DNA of 9,492 bases from Pseudomonadaceae bacterium UBA836. GTDB lineage: Bacteria; Pseudomonadota; Gammaproteobacteria; Pseudomonadales; Pseudomonadaceae. Within the stretch, counting starts at the first letter, position 1. Each line of letters starts with the position of its first letter. The notes under the pieces were generated by a model, which worked only from the letters and a program-made list of their open reading frames with translations, was not told where the DNA came from and searched no databases. The translations under genes and the position numbers were made by a program. Where the stretch lies: positions 1 through 9,492 of the forward strand of contig DBHE01000009.1 of NCBI GenBank assembly GCA_002296055.1, in the 5' to 3' direction. Below are positions 1 through 5,819 of the stretch, one piece after another.

Positions 1-182
1 CTGATTTCAGGGGGGATTACCCCGGCGCGCGAATCACACCTGCTTATTTAGCTGCGATCGCGCCCAATCGTGGGCTTATGTCACGTAAGTTACGCGGTTG
101 GAGCCCTTCTTGATGCAATATGCGCTGTGCATGTCGCATTGATCAGTGCGCCACCAACAACAATAAAAGATGGAGTACACCC

Positions 183-1382
183 ATGAAGAAAGGGATTATC
201 GCGCTCATTGTGCTGCTGGGCCTGGCTGGCGGCGTTTTCTGGGCAACCGCCGATGACGACATGCGCCGGCTGGCCCTCAACCTGCCCACCGACAGTAATG
301 TGCTGTTCTGGAGCAGCGATCAGCGCGACGCCGCTTTTCGCGCCATGGACCGCTTGCCGGTACTGAGCGAATCCCGTGTGATTCCCGCTGGCGGTGACGT
401 CTATCCGCTGCCTGAGGGTGAGCCGCTGGATGTGGGTGTGGACGTCGATGCCTTCATGACCTCACAGCATGCTGCCGCCCTGGTGATTGTGCACAACGGC
501 AAGGTCCGGCTGGAGAAGTACGGGCTGGACTTTGGGCCTGACGGGCGCTGGACCAGCTTCTCGGTTGCCAAATCCTTCACCTCTACCCTGGTTGGTGCCG
601 CCATTCAGGACGGCTACATAAACAGCATCGACGACATGGTGTCGGACTATATTCCTGACCTGAAGGGCTCTGCGTACGACAACGTCACCATCAGGCAACT
701 GCTTACCATGACCTCGGGAGTAGCCTGGAATGAGGACTACGCCGACCCGCAGTCCGACGTGGCACTGTTCAACTCCCACAAGGCAGACCCGGGCGTAGAC
801 GTAACCGTCAGCTACATGCGTCAGTTGCCGGCAGAAGCAGAGCCCGGCACCAAGTGGGTGTACAAGACCGGTGAAACCAATCTGATCGGTGTACTGGCCA
901 GTTCTGCCGCCAACAAGCCGCTGAGTGAATATCTGTCCGAGAAGATCTGGATACCCTTTGGTATGCAGCAGGACGCCAGCTGGATGCTCGGCTCAACCGA
1001 CCATGAAATTGGCGGTTGCTGTGTACAGGCAGCTACCCGTGATTACGCCCGCTTTGGTCTGTTCATGCTCGGCGGCGGCGTTGCCGGTGGCGAGCAGGTG
1101 CTGCCCGAAGGCTGGATTGGCGAAGCTACCACCAAGCAGGTGGATATTGGGCGCCCTGGTAGCGGCTACGGGTTTCAGTGGTGGACGCTGGATGATGGTG
1201 CCTACATTGCCCAAGGCATTTTTGGCCAAGGCATCTTTATCGACCCTAACCGTCAACTGGTGATCGCCTCTAACGGCAACTGGCCGCAGGCAACCGACAG
1301 CCAGGGCGGTACCCAGAGCAAGGACCGCTTGGCGTTCTTCCGCCAGGTACAGCAGGCCATTGATGCCGAGGCGGCGCACTGA
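183..1382 (+). CDS. Serine hydrolase, beta-lactamase / 6-aminohexanoate-dimer hydrolase-like family
   Basis: A 399-aa protein of the penicillin-binding/class C beta-lactamase fold (Beta-lactamase family, PF00144). It probably hydrolyses an ester or amide; the substrate cannot be read from sequence. Residues 4-21 form one hydrophobic segment after MKK, either a signal peptide or a signal anchor, so the enzyme probably acts in the periplasm. The catalytic SxxK motif is S127-V-A-K130 within SFSVAKSFTS. The second catalytic tyrosine is probably Y227 in WVYKTGETNLIG. The third motif, normally KTG or HxG, seems to be replaced by the Gly-rich GIFGQG (345-350), as in NylB-like enzymes. I chose the ATG at 183 because GGAG lies 7 nt upstream (172-175) and the hydrophobic N-terminus starts there; an in-frame ATG at 120 would add 21 residues with no visible ribosome site. 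It is the only plus-strand gene and converges with the lipoprotein gene. The family call is firm and the substrate is unknown. Confidence 0.88.
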   Translation: MKKGIIALIVLLGLAGGVFWATADDDMRRLALNLPTDSNVLFWSSDQRDAAFRAMDRLPVLSESRVIPAGGDVYPLPEGEPLDVGVDVDAFMTSQHAAALVIVHNGKVRLEKYGLDFGPDGRWTSFSVAKSFTSTLVGAAIQDGYINSIDDMVSDYIPDLKGSAYDNVTIRQLLTMTSGVAWNEDYADPQSDVALFNSHKADPGVDVTVSYMRQLPAEAEPGTKWVYKTGETNLIGVLASSAANKPLSEYLSEKIWIPFGMQQDASWMLGSTDHEIGGCCVQAATRDYARFGLFMLGGGVAGGEQVLPEGWIGEATTKQVDIGRPGSGYGFQWWTLDDGAYIAQGIFGQGIFIDPNRQLVIASNGNWPQATDSQGGTQSKDRLAFFRQVQQAIDAEAAH

Positions 1383-1385
1383 GCA

Positions 1386-1407
1386 GCTGCCCTGATAACC
1401 GGGCAGC
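1386..1407 (+). terminator. Possible hairpin after the serine hydrolase gene
   Basis: A 7-bp inverted repeat, GCTGCCC (1386-1392) and GGGCAGC (1401-1407) with an 8-nt loop, begins 3 nt after the hydrolase stop codon. No clear T-run follows on the plus strand, so it is at best a weak intrinsic terminator or an mRNA 3'-end stabiliser. Confidence 0.35.
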
Positions 1408-1422
1408 CAATAAAGCCGGCAC

Positions 1423-1449
1423 AAAAAAATCCCCGCTCCAGGCGGGGAT
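1423..1449 (-). terminator. Intrinsic terminator of the lipoprotein gene
   Basis: Perfect 8-bp stem ATCCCCGC (1429-1436) / GCGGGGAT (1442-1449) with a 5-nt loop. On the minus strand the stem is followed directly by seven T residues (A-run 1423-1429 on the plus strand), the classical intrinsic terminator layout. It lies 38 nt past the stop codon of the minus-strand lipoprotein gene. Confidence 0.85.
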
Positions 1450-1486
1450 AAACGTGCAGCACACAAGCTGACGGGGCATTACGTTC

Positions 1487-2206
1487 TTACTGAGCAGCCC
1501 ACTCCAAAAAGGCATCGCGACCTTCCGGGCTGAGCATCAGGTAAATCTGCTTGAGAGTTGCCAGCGTAGAAGCATCGTGCGGCAGGGTTTGTGCCGGCGC
1601 TGCCGCCTGAGAGGGCGTGGGGACGGCAACCGGTGCTACAGCAGCAGCACCCTGGGCTTGCGGCGCTGCGCCCAGCGGAGCAATACCGGCGTCCTGAGTG
1701 GCAACCACTGAGCCACCACCAAACATCTGACCGAGCATGGAGACGTAACGCGGGCCCGGCTCGCTGGCAACGCGCTCGCCAGTGCGGGTGTTGACCGCGT
1801 AGCCGGAGAAATCATCTTCCATGGCTTCGGCTTCACGCAGGTTGCTCGGCTCATCAAATTCAAGGCGCCATACATCGCCAGCCTGACCATCGACCAGGAA
1901 GGTAGCGCTGCGGGTGCGAATGATTTCGTGGCTCAGGCCACCGCCTACGTCGTACCCGTTTTCAAAGTAGGCATTGATGCGGTATTTGCCCGGCTGCAGC
2001 TCCAGCTGACGCAGGCTGTTACCTACCATGCGGTTGGCTTCCGGTGCCGGCTGACCGTTGATGTTCAGCACTTCCAGGGTGTTGGGCATTTCTACTACCA
2101 GCACCTGGGAGGTCGGCTGTTCGGCGCCCGAGTAGAGTTTGACGGGGGCCTGCTGGGCACAGGCAGACAGCAGTGCAGCGGCGGCGAGACAGAGCAGTTG
2201 ACGCAT
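1487..2206 (-). CDS. Secreted lipoprotein, DUF2057 (YccT)-like
   Basis: A 239-aa predicted lipoprotein. The N-terminus is MRQ, a short hydrophobic stretch and the lipobox L13-S-A-C16, so signal peptidase II should cut before C16 and leave a lipidated protein in the cell envelope. Residues about 35-148 (VLVVEMPNTLEVLNINGQ, then LELQPGKYRINAYFE and DVWRLEFDEP) resemble the DUF2057/YccT family, whose role is poorly known. I rate that match moderate because it was made by eye. An Ala/Pro/Gln-rich linker (about 174-208) leads to a C-terminal helix containing SPEGRDAFLEWA. I chose the ATG at 2206 rather than the longer frame starting at 2254 because AGGAG (plus 2216-2220) lies 9 nt upstream and the lipoprotein signal starts there. 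It is a single-gene unit with a strong terminator. No biochemical function can be assigned. Confidence 0.82.
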   Translation of the reverse strand: MRQLLCLAAAALLSACAQQAPVKLYSGAEQPTSQVLVVEMPNTLEVLNINGQPAPEANRMVGNSLRQLELQPGKYRINAYFENGYDVGGGLSHEIIRTRSATFLVDGQAGDVWRLEFDEPSNLREAEAMEDDFSGYAVNTRTGERVASEPGPRYVSMLGQMFGGGSVVATQDAGIAPLGAAPQAQGAAAVAPVAVPTPSQAAAPAQTLPHDASTLATLKQIYLMLSPEGRDAFLEWAAQ

Positions 2207-2293
2207 GGGATAGAACTCCTGGCACAAGTGAACATTGGGTCCGTTGGTGATCAACTTTCATGACCACTTGGCGACGAGATTAAGACTGTTGCA

Positions 2294-2309
2294 TGTCACT
2301 TTAATGACA
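2294..2309. promoter_or_regulatory. Possible operator dyad TGTCA-N6-TGACA upstream of the lipoprotein gene
   Basis: Two 5-bp arms, TGTCA (2294-2298) and TGACA (2305-2309), separated by 6 nt, lie 88 nt upstream of the lipoprotein start and just past the porin terminator. The spacing suits a dimeric repressor or activator, but arms this short also occur by chance. No regulator can be named. Confidence 0.25.
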
Positions 2310-2344
2310 AAGCCGGACTGTTTTCTGTAACAGTCCGGCTTTGT
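2307..2344 (-). terminator. Intrinsic terminator downstream of the porin gene
   Basis: A perfect 16-bp inverted repeat (arms 2307-2322 and 2329-2344, loop TTCTGT) with GC-rich core GCCGGACTG and A/T-rich ends. It sits 30 nt after the porin stop codon. On the minus strand the descending arm ends in CTTTGT followed by CATTAAAG, giving a partial U-tract. The symmetric A/T ends mean it could stop transcription from both sides. Confidence 0.82.
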
Positions 2345-2374
2345 GGATACTTCTGGTCCTGTCGTTAGACGGGA

Positions 2375-3424
2375 TTAGAAGTCGTAACGCAGGCCTACGG
2401 AGAAGCCGGAAGCGTCTTCACCTACAGCACCAGCCGGGTTGGCGGTACGTGCTTGACCCCAGGGAGTCAGAGCAACGTTTTCGTCGTTCTCGGTGATGGC
2501 GTAGTTAGCGTAAACACGTACTGCCTTGTCCAGCTTGTGCTCGATACCAACAGCAATCATGTCGGTGTCGTAGTTGTCAGCGTCGGCATCACGAGTCATC
2601 CACATACCTTTCAGGGCGGTAGCGGAAGCCAGCTTGAACTCAGCGCCCAGGCCGTAGGTATCGGCAGTCAGCTGATCTTGCACGGCAGCAGTAGCAGCCG
2701 GGTTGCTGTAATCAACAGTCTGATAGAAACCAACCAGCTTGAAGCCTTCAAACAGGTTGAACGCACCCGCTGCGCGGACGCCATCGCGCTCGCCACGACC
2801 GGTGTCTTCTTCAGCAGTTTCGTAAGCAACAGAGGCTTCCAGCAGGTCACCTGCATAGTTCAGCGAGCCGCTGAATACGCTTTCGTCGGTGTCTTGGTCA
2901 GCAACAGTGCCTTCTTGTACGGAGTAACCCAGTTTGGCGAAGAAACCGCTCATGTCCGGGGTGGTGTACTCGATGGTGTTGTCATAACGTTCGTCGAAGC
3001 GGGCGTTGCCAACTCGGGTCAGGTTACGCATGTCGCCGACTTGGTCGCCGAACAGGTTGGCCGGGCCACGAGCCGCTTTGAAGGGGCTGTCGAAACGACC
3101 CATGCGCACAGAACCGAAACCGCCTTTCAGACCAACGAAGGTATCGCGAGTGTTGAAGGAGCTGCCGTTGTCGGTGCCGAAGTCGATCTGCTGCTCAATC
3201 TGGAAGAAGGCAGACAGGTTGGGGTTGATTTCGTGGTCACCCTTGAAGCCCAGGCGGGAAGAGTTGCTGGACAGGTTGGTCTCGGAGTAGTCCGCACCGT
3301 CGTCCAGGAAATCTACGGATACGTGGGCACGGCCATAGATGCTGACATCGGCCATTGCAGTGGCGGGGATGGCAGCAGCCAGGGCGGTAACGGCGAATCC
3401 GGCAAGTTGCTTACGCAGTGTCAT
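2375..3424 (-). CDS. General outer-membrane porin (Gram-negative porin, Porin_4 type)
   Basis: A 349-aa trimeric beta-barrel porin of the OmpC/Omp32-like superfamily, which allows passive diffusion of small solutes across the outer membrane. Residues 1-25 are a Sec signal peptide with cleavage after ATAMA, and the mature protein starts DVSIYGRAHVS, typical of the family. SSRLGFKGDHEI (about 59-70) and GLKGGFGSVRMGRFDSPFK are hallmark early strands. The segment after them, with acidic and basic residues (ARGPANLFGDQVGDMR), fits the L3 constriction loop. The chain ends LRYDF with a C-terminal Phe, the usual signal for insertion by the BAM complex. I chose the ATG at 3424, preceded by GGGAAG at a suitable distance; an in-frame ATG at 3439 would add MREDS and would overlap that ribosome site. 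It is an independent unit with its own terminator. The pore preference cannot be read from sequence. Confidence 0.92.
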   Translation of the reverse strand: MTLRKQLAGFAVTALAAAIPATAMADVSIYGRAHVSVDFLDDGADYSETNLSSNSSRLGFKGDHEINPNLSAFFQIEQQIDFGTDNGSSFNTRDTFVGLKGGFGSVRMGRFDSPFKAARGPANLFGDQVGDMRNLTRVGNARFDERYDNTIEYTTPDMSGFFAKLGYSVQEGTVADQDTDESVFSGSLNYAGDLLEASVAYETAEEDTGRGERDGVRAAGAFNLFEGFKLVGFYQTVDYSNPAATAAVQDQLTADTYGLGAEFKLASATALKGMWMTRDADADNYDTDMIAVGIEHKLDKAVRVYANYAITENDENVALTPWGQARTANPAGAVGEDASGFSVGLRYDF

Positions 3425-3554
3425 TGAGTCTTCCCTCATTTATGTTTTGCGTTGACAGAGAAACAACACATTGGGGCTCGCTGATGGGGCGGGCCCGGTG
3501 TTGGAGGGAATATTCGCAGCGCTGTATTTCAGATCAGTTGCGCAAAGATGAACA

Positions 3555-3589
3555 TTCGATGACAGGGGAACTTTCCCCCGGGCATCGAA
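3555..3589. repeat. Nested inverted repeat between the hvf operon and the porin gene
   Basis: Outer arms TTCGATG (3555-3561) and CATCGAA (3583-3589) enclose inner arms GGGGAA (3565-3570) and TTCCCC (3573-3578). Together they can form one 35-nt imperfect hairpin. It starts 57 nt after the hvfC stop codon, so on the minus strand it could terminate the hvf operon, though only a weak T-rich stretch (TGTTCATCTTTG) follows. It is also about 130 nt upstream of the porin start and could be a regulatory site for that gene. Confidence 0.45.
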
Positions 3590-3645
3590 CTCGGTTATCG
3601 GCGGTTTTTGCTAAAGCGAGTTAAATCAGCCAGATAGGCGTGACT

Positions 3646-4380
3646 TCAAGAGGTAGGGTCAGTAGCACGCACTACGTCAGCGGCTATCCAGTCGTTTACC
3701 AGCGCGAGCGCCCCGGCCATGAATTGGTCGTTGACTGTCACATTCAGGCGCGCCAGCGCCGCACGCAAAGACAGCGGCTCGCGGCTCAGCACATCAGCCA
3801 GCTGCCAGGCAAAGGGGGTGAGCTGCATAAAGCGCACGCGATCCTCGGCATCACGCCAGACCAACAGGCACGTCGGCTGCGCAGGCGGCTCAACCGGTTG
3901 GTAATCCGGGCCCAGCTGTTGCACCGGCCATTGGTACAGCAACGGCCAGGCAAGGGGGGACCAACTCAGCACGGTGTCGGCGTTAGCAGCGCCCTGCCCG
4001 CCTGTTGGCAGCTGCTCGCTGCTGATATCCAGCGCCAGCTCAACCCACTCGTAATGCGCTAGCTCCAGCAACCAGGGCGGGTCGCCAGCGCCCGCTTGAT
4101 AGCCGCTCTGCAGCCAGTCGATAAACTGCTCACCGATCTCCCGAAAATACGGTGACTGGCAAGCATGACCGGCCACAAAGGCGTCGATCAGCTGAGCCCA
4201 TCGCGCCGCCGGCAACACCCTGTGCAACACCGGGAAAGTGCCACGCACAAAGCCTTCGATGTTGTTGCGGATCAGCCGCTCATATACCGCTACCCGCTGC
4301 GGCGGCAGAGCGTCAGGCAAGGGTTGTTGCTGCGGGGCGCGTACGCGAGCGGTGAAGCGCTGCTGCAGCTCATGGCTCAT
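3646..4380 (-). CDS. hvfC: HvfC/BufC-type RiPP maturation partner protein (DUF2063)
   Basis: A 244-aa protein with the DUF2063 fold, the partner of MNIO enzymes in HvfA/bufferin pathways. In this family it binds the precursor leader and forms a complex with the DUF692 enzyme. The N-terminal DUF2063 domain spans about 5-92 (LQQRFTARVRAP; VYERLIRNNIEGFVRGTFPVL; SPYFREIGEQFIDWL). The family-typical ELAHYEWVELALD follows at 106-118. A C-terminal domain from about 168 (CLLVWRDAEDRVRF, then a helical end with EPLSLRAALARL) looks like the winged-helix-like half of these proteins. The ATG at 4380 overlaps the hvfB stop by four bases (ATGA), which indicates translational coupling. A longer open frame runs up to 4530, but that part is the other frame of hvfB. 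It is the last gene of the operon. No DoxX-like membrane gene follows, although one often does in related operons. Confidence 0.88.
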   Translation of the reverse strand: MSHELQQRFTARVRAPQQQPLPDALPPQRVAVYERLIRNNIEGFVRGTFPVLHRVLPAARWAQLIDAFVAGHACQSPYFREIGEQFIDWLQSGYQAGAGDPPWLLELAHYEWVELALDISSEQLPTGGQGAANADTVLSWSPLAWPLLYQWPVQQLGPDYQPVEPPAQPTCLLVWRDAEDRVRFMQLTPFAWQLADVLSREPLSLRAALARLNVTVNDQFMAGALALVNDWIAADVVRATDPTS

Positions 4381-5222
4381 GCGCTCACCCGTATGGCCGC
4401 GGCCTGCTGGTACTGCCGAATCTGCTGCAGCTCCTGCTGCAAGTCCTCCAGCGGTGGCATGTTGAAGTCCCGCTCCAGCAGCGTTGGGCGTACGCCGTGG
4501 CATTGGTAGGTGTGTTCCAGCAGCGCCCACACCGGGTCGATGATAGGCGCACCGTGGCTGTCTATTTTCAAATCTGGCTCGGCATCAAAATGCCCAGCCA
4601 TGTGCAAGTACGCGATGCGCTGCGCTGGCATGGCGCTGATGTACGGCGCAGCATCGCCGCCCAGATTGACGCTGTTAACGTAGACGTTGTTGACGTCCAG
4701 CAGCAGGTTGCAGTCGGCCTCATCCAGCACGGCGGCAACAAACTCGGGTTCGCTCATCTCACCCGGCAGGGTCAGATAGGCAGAGACGTTTTCGATAATT
4801 AGCGGCCTGCCCAAGGCATCCTGTACCTGCCCAATGCGCTCGGCAATGCGGCGCACGTTGGCGTCAGTAAAGGGGACTGGCAGCAGATCATACAATTGGC
4901 CGTGATCACCGCAGGCGCTCAGGTGCTCGCTGTAAACCTGCACCTGATTGGCATCCAGAAAGCCGCGCAAGTCACGCAGCAGGCGCGTATCCAGCGGCGC
5001 CAGCCCACCGAGGTTGAGCGACAGGCCATGACAGATCAGCGGATAACGTTCGGTGACCGCAGCAAACTGGCGAGCCAGGCGTCCGCCCAGGCCGATCCAG
5101 TTTTCCGGCGCCACCTCAAGAAAATCCGCGACCGGCTCTGGCGTCTGTACCAGCGCACTGAGCAGGCTGCGGCGTAGCCCCAGCCCGACTCCGTGCACCG
5201 GCAGGTTGACGGTTGCGTTCAC
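4377..5222 (-). CDS. hvfB: HvfB/BufB-type MNIO peptide-modifying enzyme (DUF692)
   Basis: A 281-aa TIM-barrel enzyme of the DUF692 / multinuclear non-heme iron-dependent oxidative (MNIO) family, related to MbnB. Family members use O2 and a multi-iron site to oxidise precursor cysteines to oxazolone/thioamide or thiooxazole products in the cytoplasm. Visible family landmarks are GVGLGLR (11-17), FLEVAPENW (34-42), CHGLSLNLGG (64-73), SEHLS (98-102), IENVSAY (143-149), LLLDVNNVYVN (173-183), YLHMAGH (205-211), DSHG (221-224) and LLERD (248-252). Likely metal ligands are H65, H100, E144, D176, H207, D221, H223 and E250; none of the expected positions is visibly lost. The start is a GTG at 5222, only 2 nt after the hvfA stop, with no strong ribosome site, so translation probably depends on hvfA. 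The stop overlaps hvfC by ATGA. Confidence 0.93.
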   Translation of the reverse strand: MNATVNLPVHGVGLGLRRSLLSALVQTPEPVADFLEVAPENWIGLGGRLARQFAAVTERYPLICHGLSLNLGGLAPLDTRLLRDLRGFLDANQVQVYSEHLSACGDHGQLYDLLPVPFTDANVRRIAERIGQVQDALGRPLIIENVSAYLTLPGEMSEPEFVAAVLDEADCNLLLDVNNVYVNSVNLGGDAAPYISAMPAQRIAYLHMAGHFDAEPDLKIDSHGAPIIDPVWALLEHTYQCHGVRPTLLERDFNMPPLEDLQQELQQIRQYQQAAAIRVSA

Positions 5223-5224
5223 AC

Positions 5225-5461
5225 TCAGCTACCGCAAGTGCCTTCACCGCACTTGCCTTCGCGGTCGCCCTTGCCTTCTTCGTCGCCGCAGGAGCCTTCG
5301 CCGCACTTACCTTCCATATCGCCCGCGCCGTGGTTATCAGCCAGGCTGTAGCCGCTTTGCAGCTCTTGTACCGCGAAGGGGTTTTCAGTTGCCTGAACGG
5401 CACCGGCAGCACCCAGCAGGGTGGCACTGAGAGTCAGGACAGCAGTGTTGATCTTGTTCAT
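5225..5461 (-). CDS. hvfA: HvfA/bufferin-type secreted copper-binding RiPP precursor
   Basis: A 78-aa precursor peptide. Residues 1-24 are a Sec signal peptide (MNK, hydrophobic core, probable cut after AVQA). Next comes a leader-like segment, TENPFAVQELQSGYSLAD (25-42), matching the NPF...L.SGY...AD pattern of HvfA-type precursors. The Cys-rich core is E50-G77: EGKCG, EGSCG, then EGKGD without cysteine, then EGKCG and EGTCG, giving four cysteines (53, 58, 71, 76). In the family, HvfB/HvfC modify the EGKCG cysteines and the exported product binds copper, for copper acquisition or protection. Which role applies here is unknown. I chose the ATG at 5461 because GGAG lies 7 nt upstream and the signal peptide begins there; a longer frame to 5584 runs into the anti-sigma gene. 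It is preceded by a probable ECF promoter and followed after 2 nt by hvfB. Confidence 0.93.
   Translation of the reverse strand: MNKINTAVLTLSATLLGAAGAVQATENPFAVQELQSGYSLADNHGAGDMEGKCGEGSCGDEEGKGDREGKCGEGTCGS
5231..5314 (-). repeat. Tandem 15-nt repeats encoding the EGKCG-type core
   Basis: Five copies of a GAAGGCAAGTGCGGC-like unit encode the metal-binding core of the precursor. Units 1-2 and 4-5 are adjacent pairs. The middle unit (GAAGGCAAGGGCGAC) looks like the unit with its TGC codon removed, leaving EGKGD. Short linkers GAC-GAA and CGC separate the groups. Confidence 0.85.
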
Positions 5462-5466
5462 GCGCT

Positions 5467-5472
5467 TTCTCC
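5467..5472 (-). promoter_or_regulatory. Ribosome binding site of hvfA
   Basis: The minus strand reads GGAGAA five bases before the ATG at 5461. It is the strongest ribosome site in the operon and fixes the precursor start. The next gene, hvfB, has none of comparable quality, which fits a much higher yield of peptide than enzyme. Confidence 0.75.
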
Positions 5473-5518
5473 AGTAAGGTCTGATAGCGAGCGTGACGAA
5501 CTGCCACACTCTGCATAC

Positions 5519-5546
5519 TAGACGTTGCTTGGTAAGCGCTGTTACA
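5519..5546 (-). promoter_or_regulatory. Probable ECF sigma factor promoter for hvfABC
   Basis: On the minus strand the sequence is TGTAAC (plus 5541-5546), 16 nt, then CGTCTA (plus 5519-5524). An AAC-containing -35 element and a CGT-type -10 element at 16-nt spacing are typical of promoters read by ECF sigma factors. It starts 12 nt after the anti-sigma stop codon and predicts a leader of about 50 nt before the hvfA start. The likely user is the ECF sigma encoded just upstream; that link is an inference. Confidence 0.7.
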
Positions 5547-5558
5547 TCAGTGGGCAAA

Positions 5559-5819
5559 TCAATTTGAAGAATTGCCCTGATCAACCTCTGGGCCGCGCTG
5601 CTGCTGGGCCTGCATGGCTTTCAGCAGCGCCTCTAGCTCGGGGGCTTGCTGGTCCGGGAGCTGGCGAATAACCCGCTGGCTAACGCGCAACTGGCGAATG
5701 AAACGGCGGCAGCGCACACACATCGCCAGATGCGTACGCACAGCAATGCGCTGTTTCCACGTCAGTTCACCATCCAGCAGATCGCTGGATAGCGCTACCA
5801 GGCCCTTGCAGCTCAACAT
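5559..5819 (-). CDS. Small zinc-finger (ZAS / zf-HC2) anti-sigma factor
   Basis: An 86-aa protein with a complete zf-HC2 zinc-binding pattern: C4, H30, C34 and C37 (C-x25-H-x3-C-x2-C). LSSDLLDGELTWKQRIAVRTHL lies between the first two ligands, as in ZAS-domain anti-sigma factors. Residues 40-86 are polar and partly helical (Arg- and Gln-rich), and there is no transmembrane segment, so the protein should be cytoplasmic. Such proteins bind their ECF sigma factor and release it when the zinc site is oxidised or its metal is exchanged. The ATG at 5819 overlaps the sigma gene stop by 7 nt, which implies coupled, balanced synthesis. The signal is not visible in the sequence; copper or thiol stress is a reasonable guess from the downstream genes. 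Confidence 0.85.
   Translation of the reverse strand: MLSCKGLVALSSDLLDGELTWKQRIAVRTHLAMCVRCRRFIRQLRVSQRVIRQLPDQQAPELEALLKAMQAQQQRGPEVDQGNSSN

Noticed and set aside
62..75. Small hairpin GCCCA-ATCG-TGGGC near the left edge
   Set aside because: The 5-bp stem has only a short T/A tail (TTAT), too weak to call a terminator without seeing the gene further left.
2453..3427. Plus-strand 324-codon open frame opposite the porin gene
   Set aside because: It is an antisense shadow of the porin caused by its codon usage; there is no domain and no ribosome site, and the porin frame is unambiguous.
5231..5314. Short regular repeats as a possible CRISPR array
   Set aside because: The 15-nt units are contiguous, in frame and translated as EGKCG. 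There are no spacers.
5116..5427. Minus-strand 103-codon frame rich in Lys and Ala across hvfA
   Set aside because: It is the shifted frame of the hvfA repeats and the start of hvfB. The periodic K/A pattern comes from the 15-nt DNA repeat, and the true frame has signal peptide, leader and EGKCG motifs.
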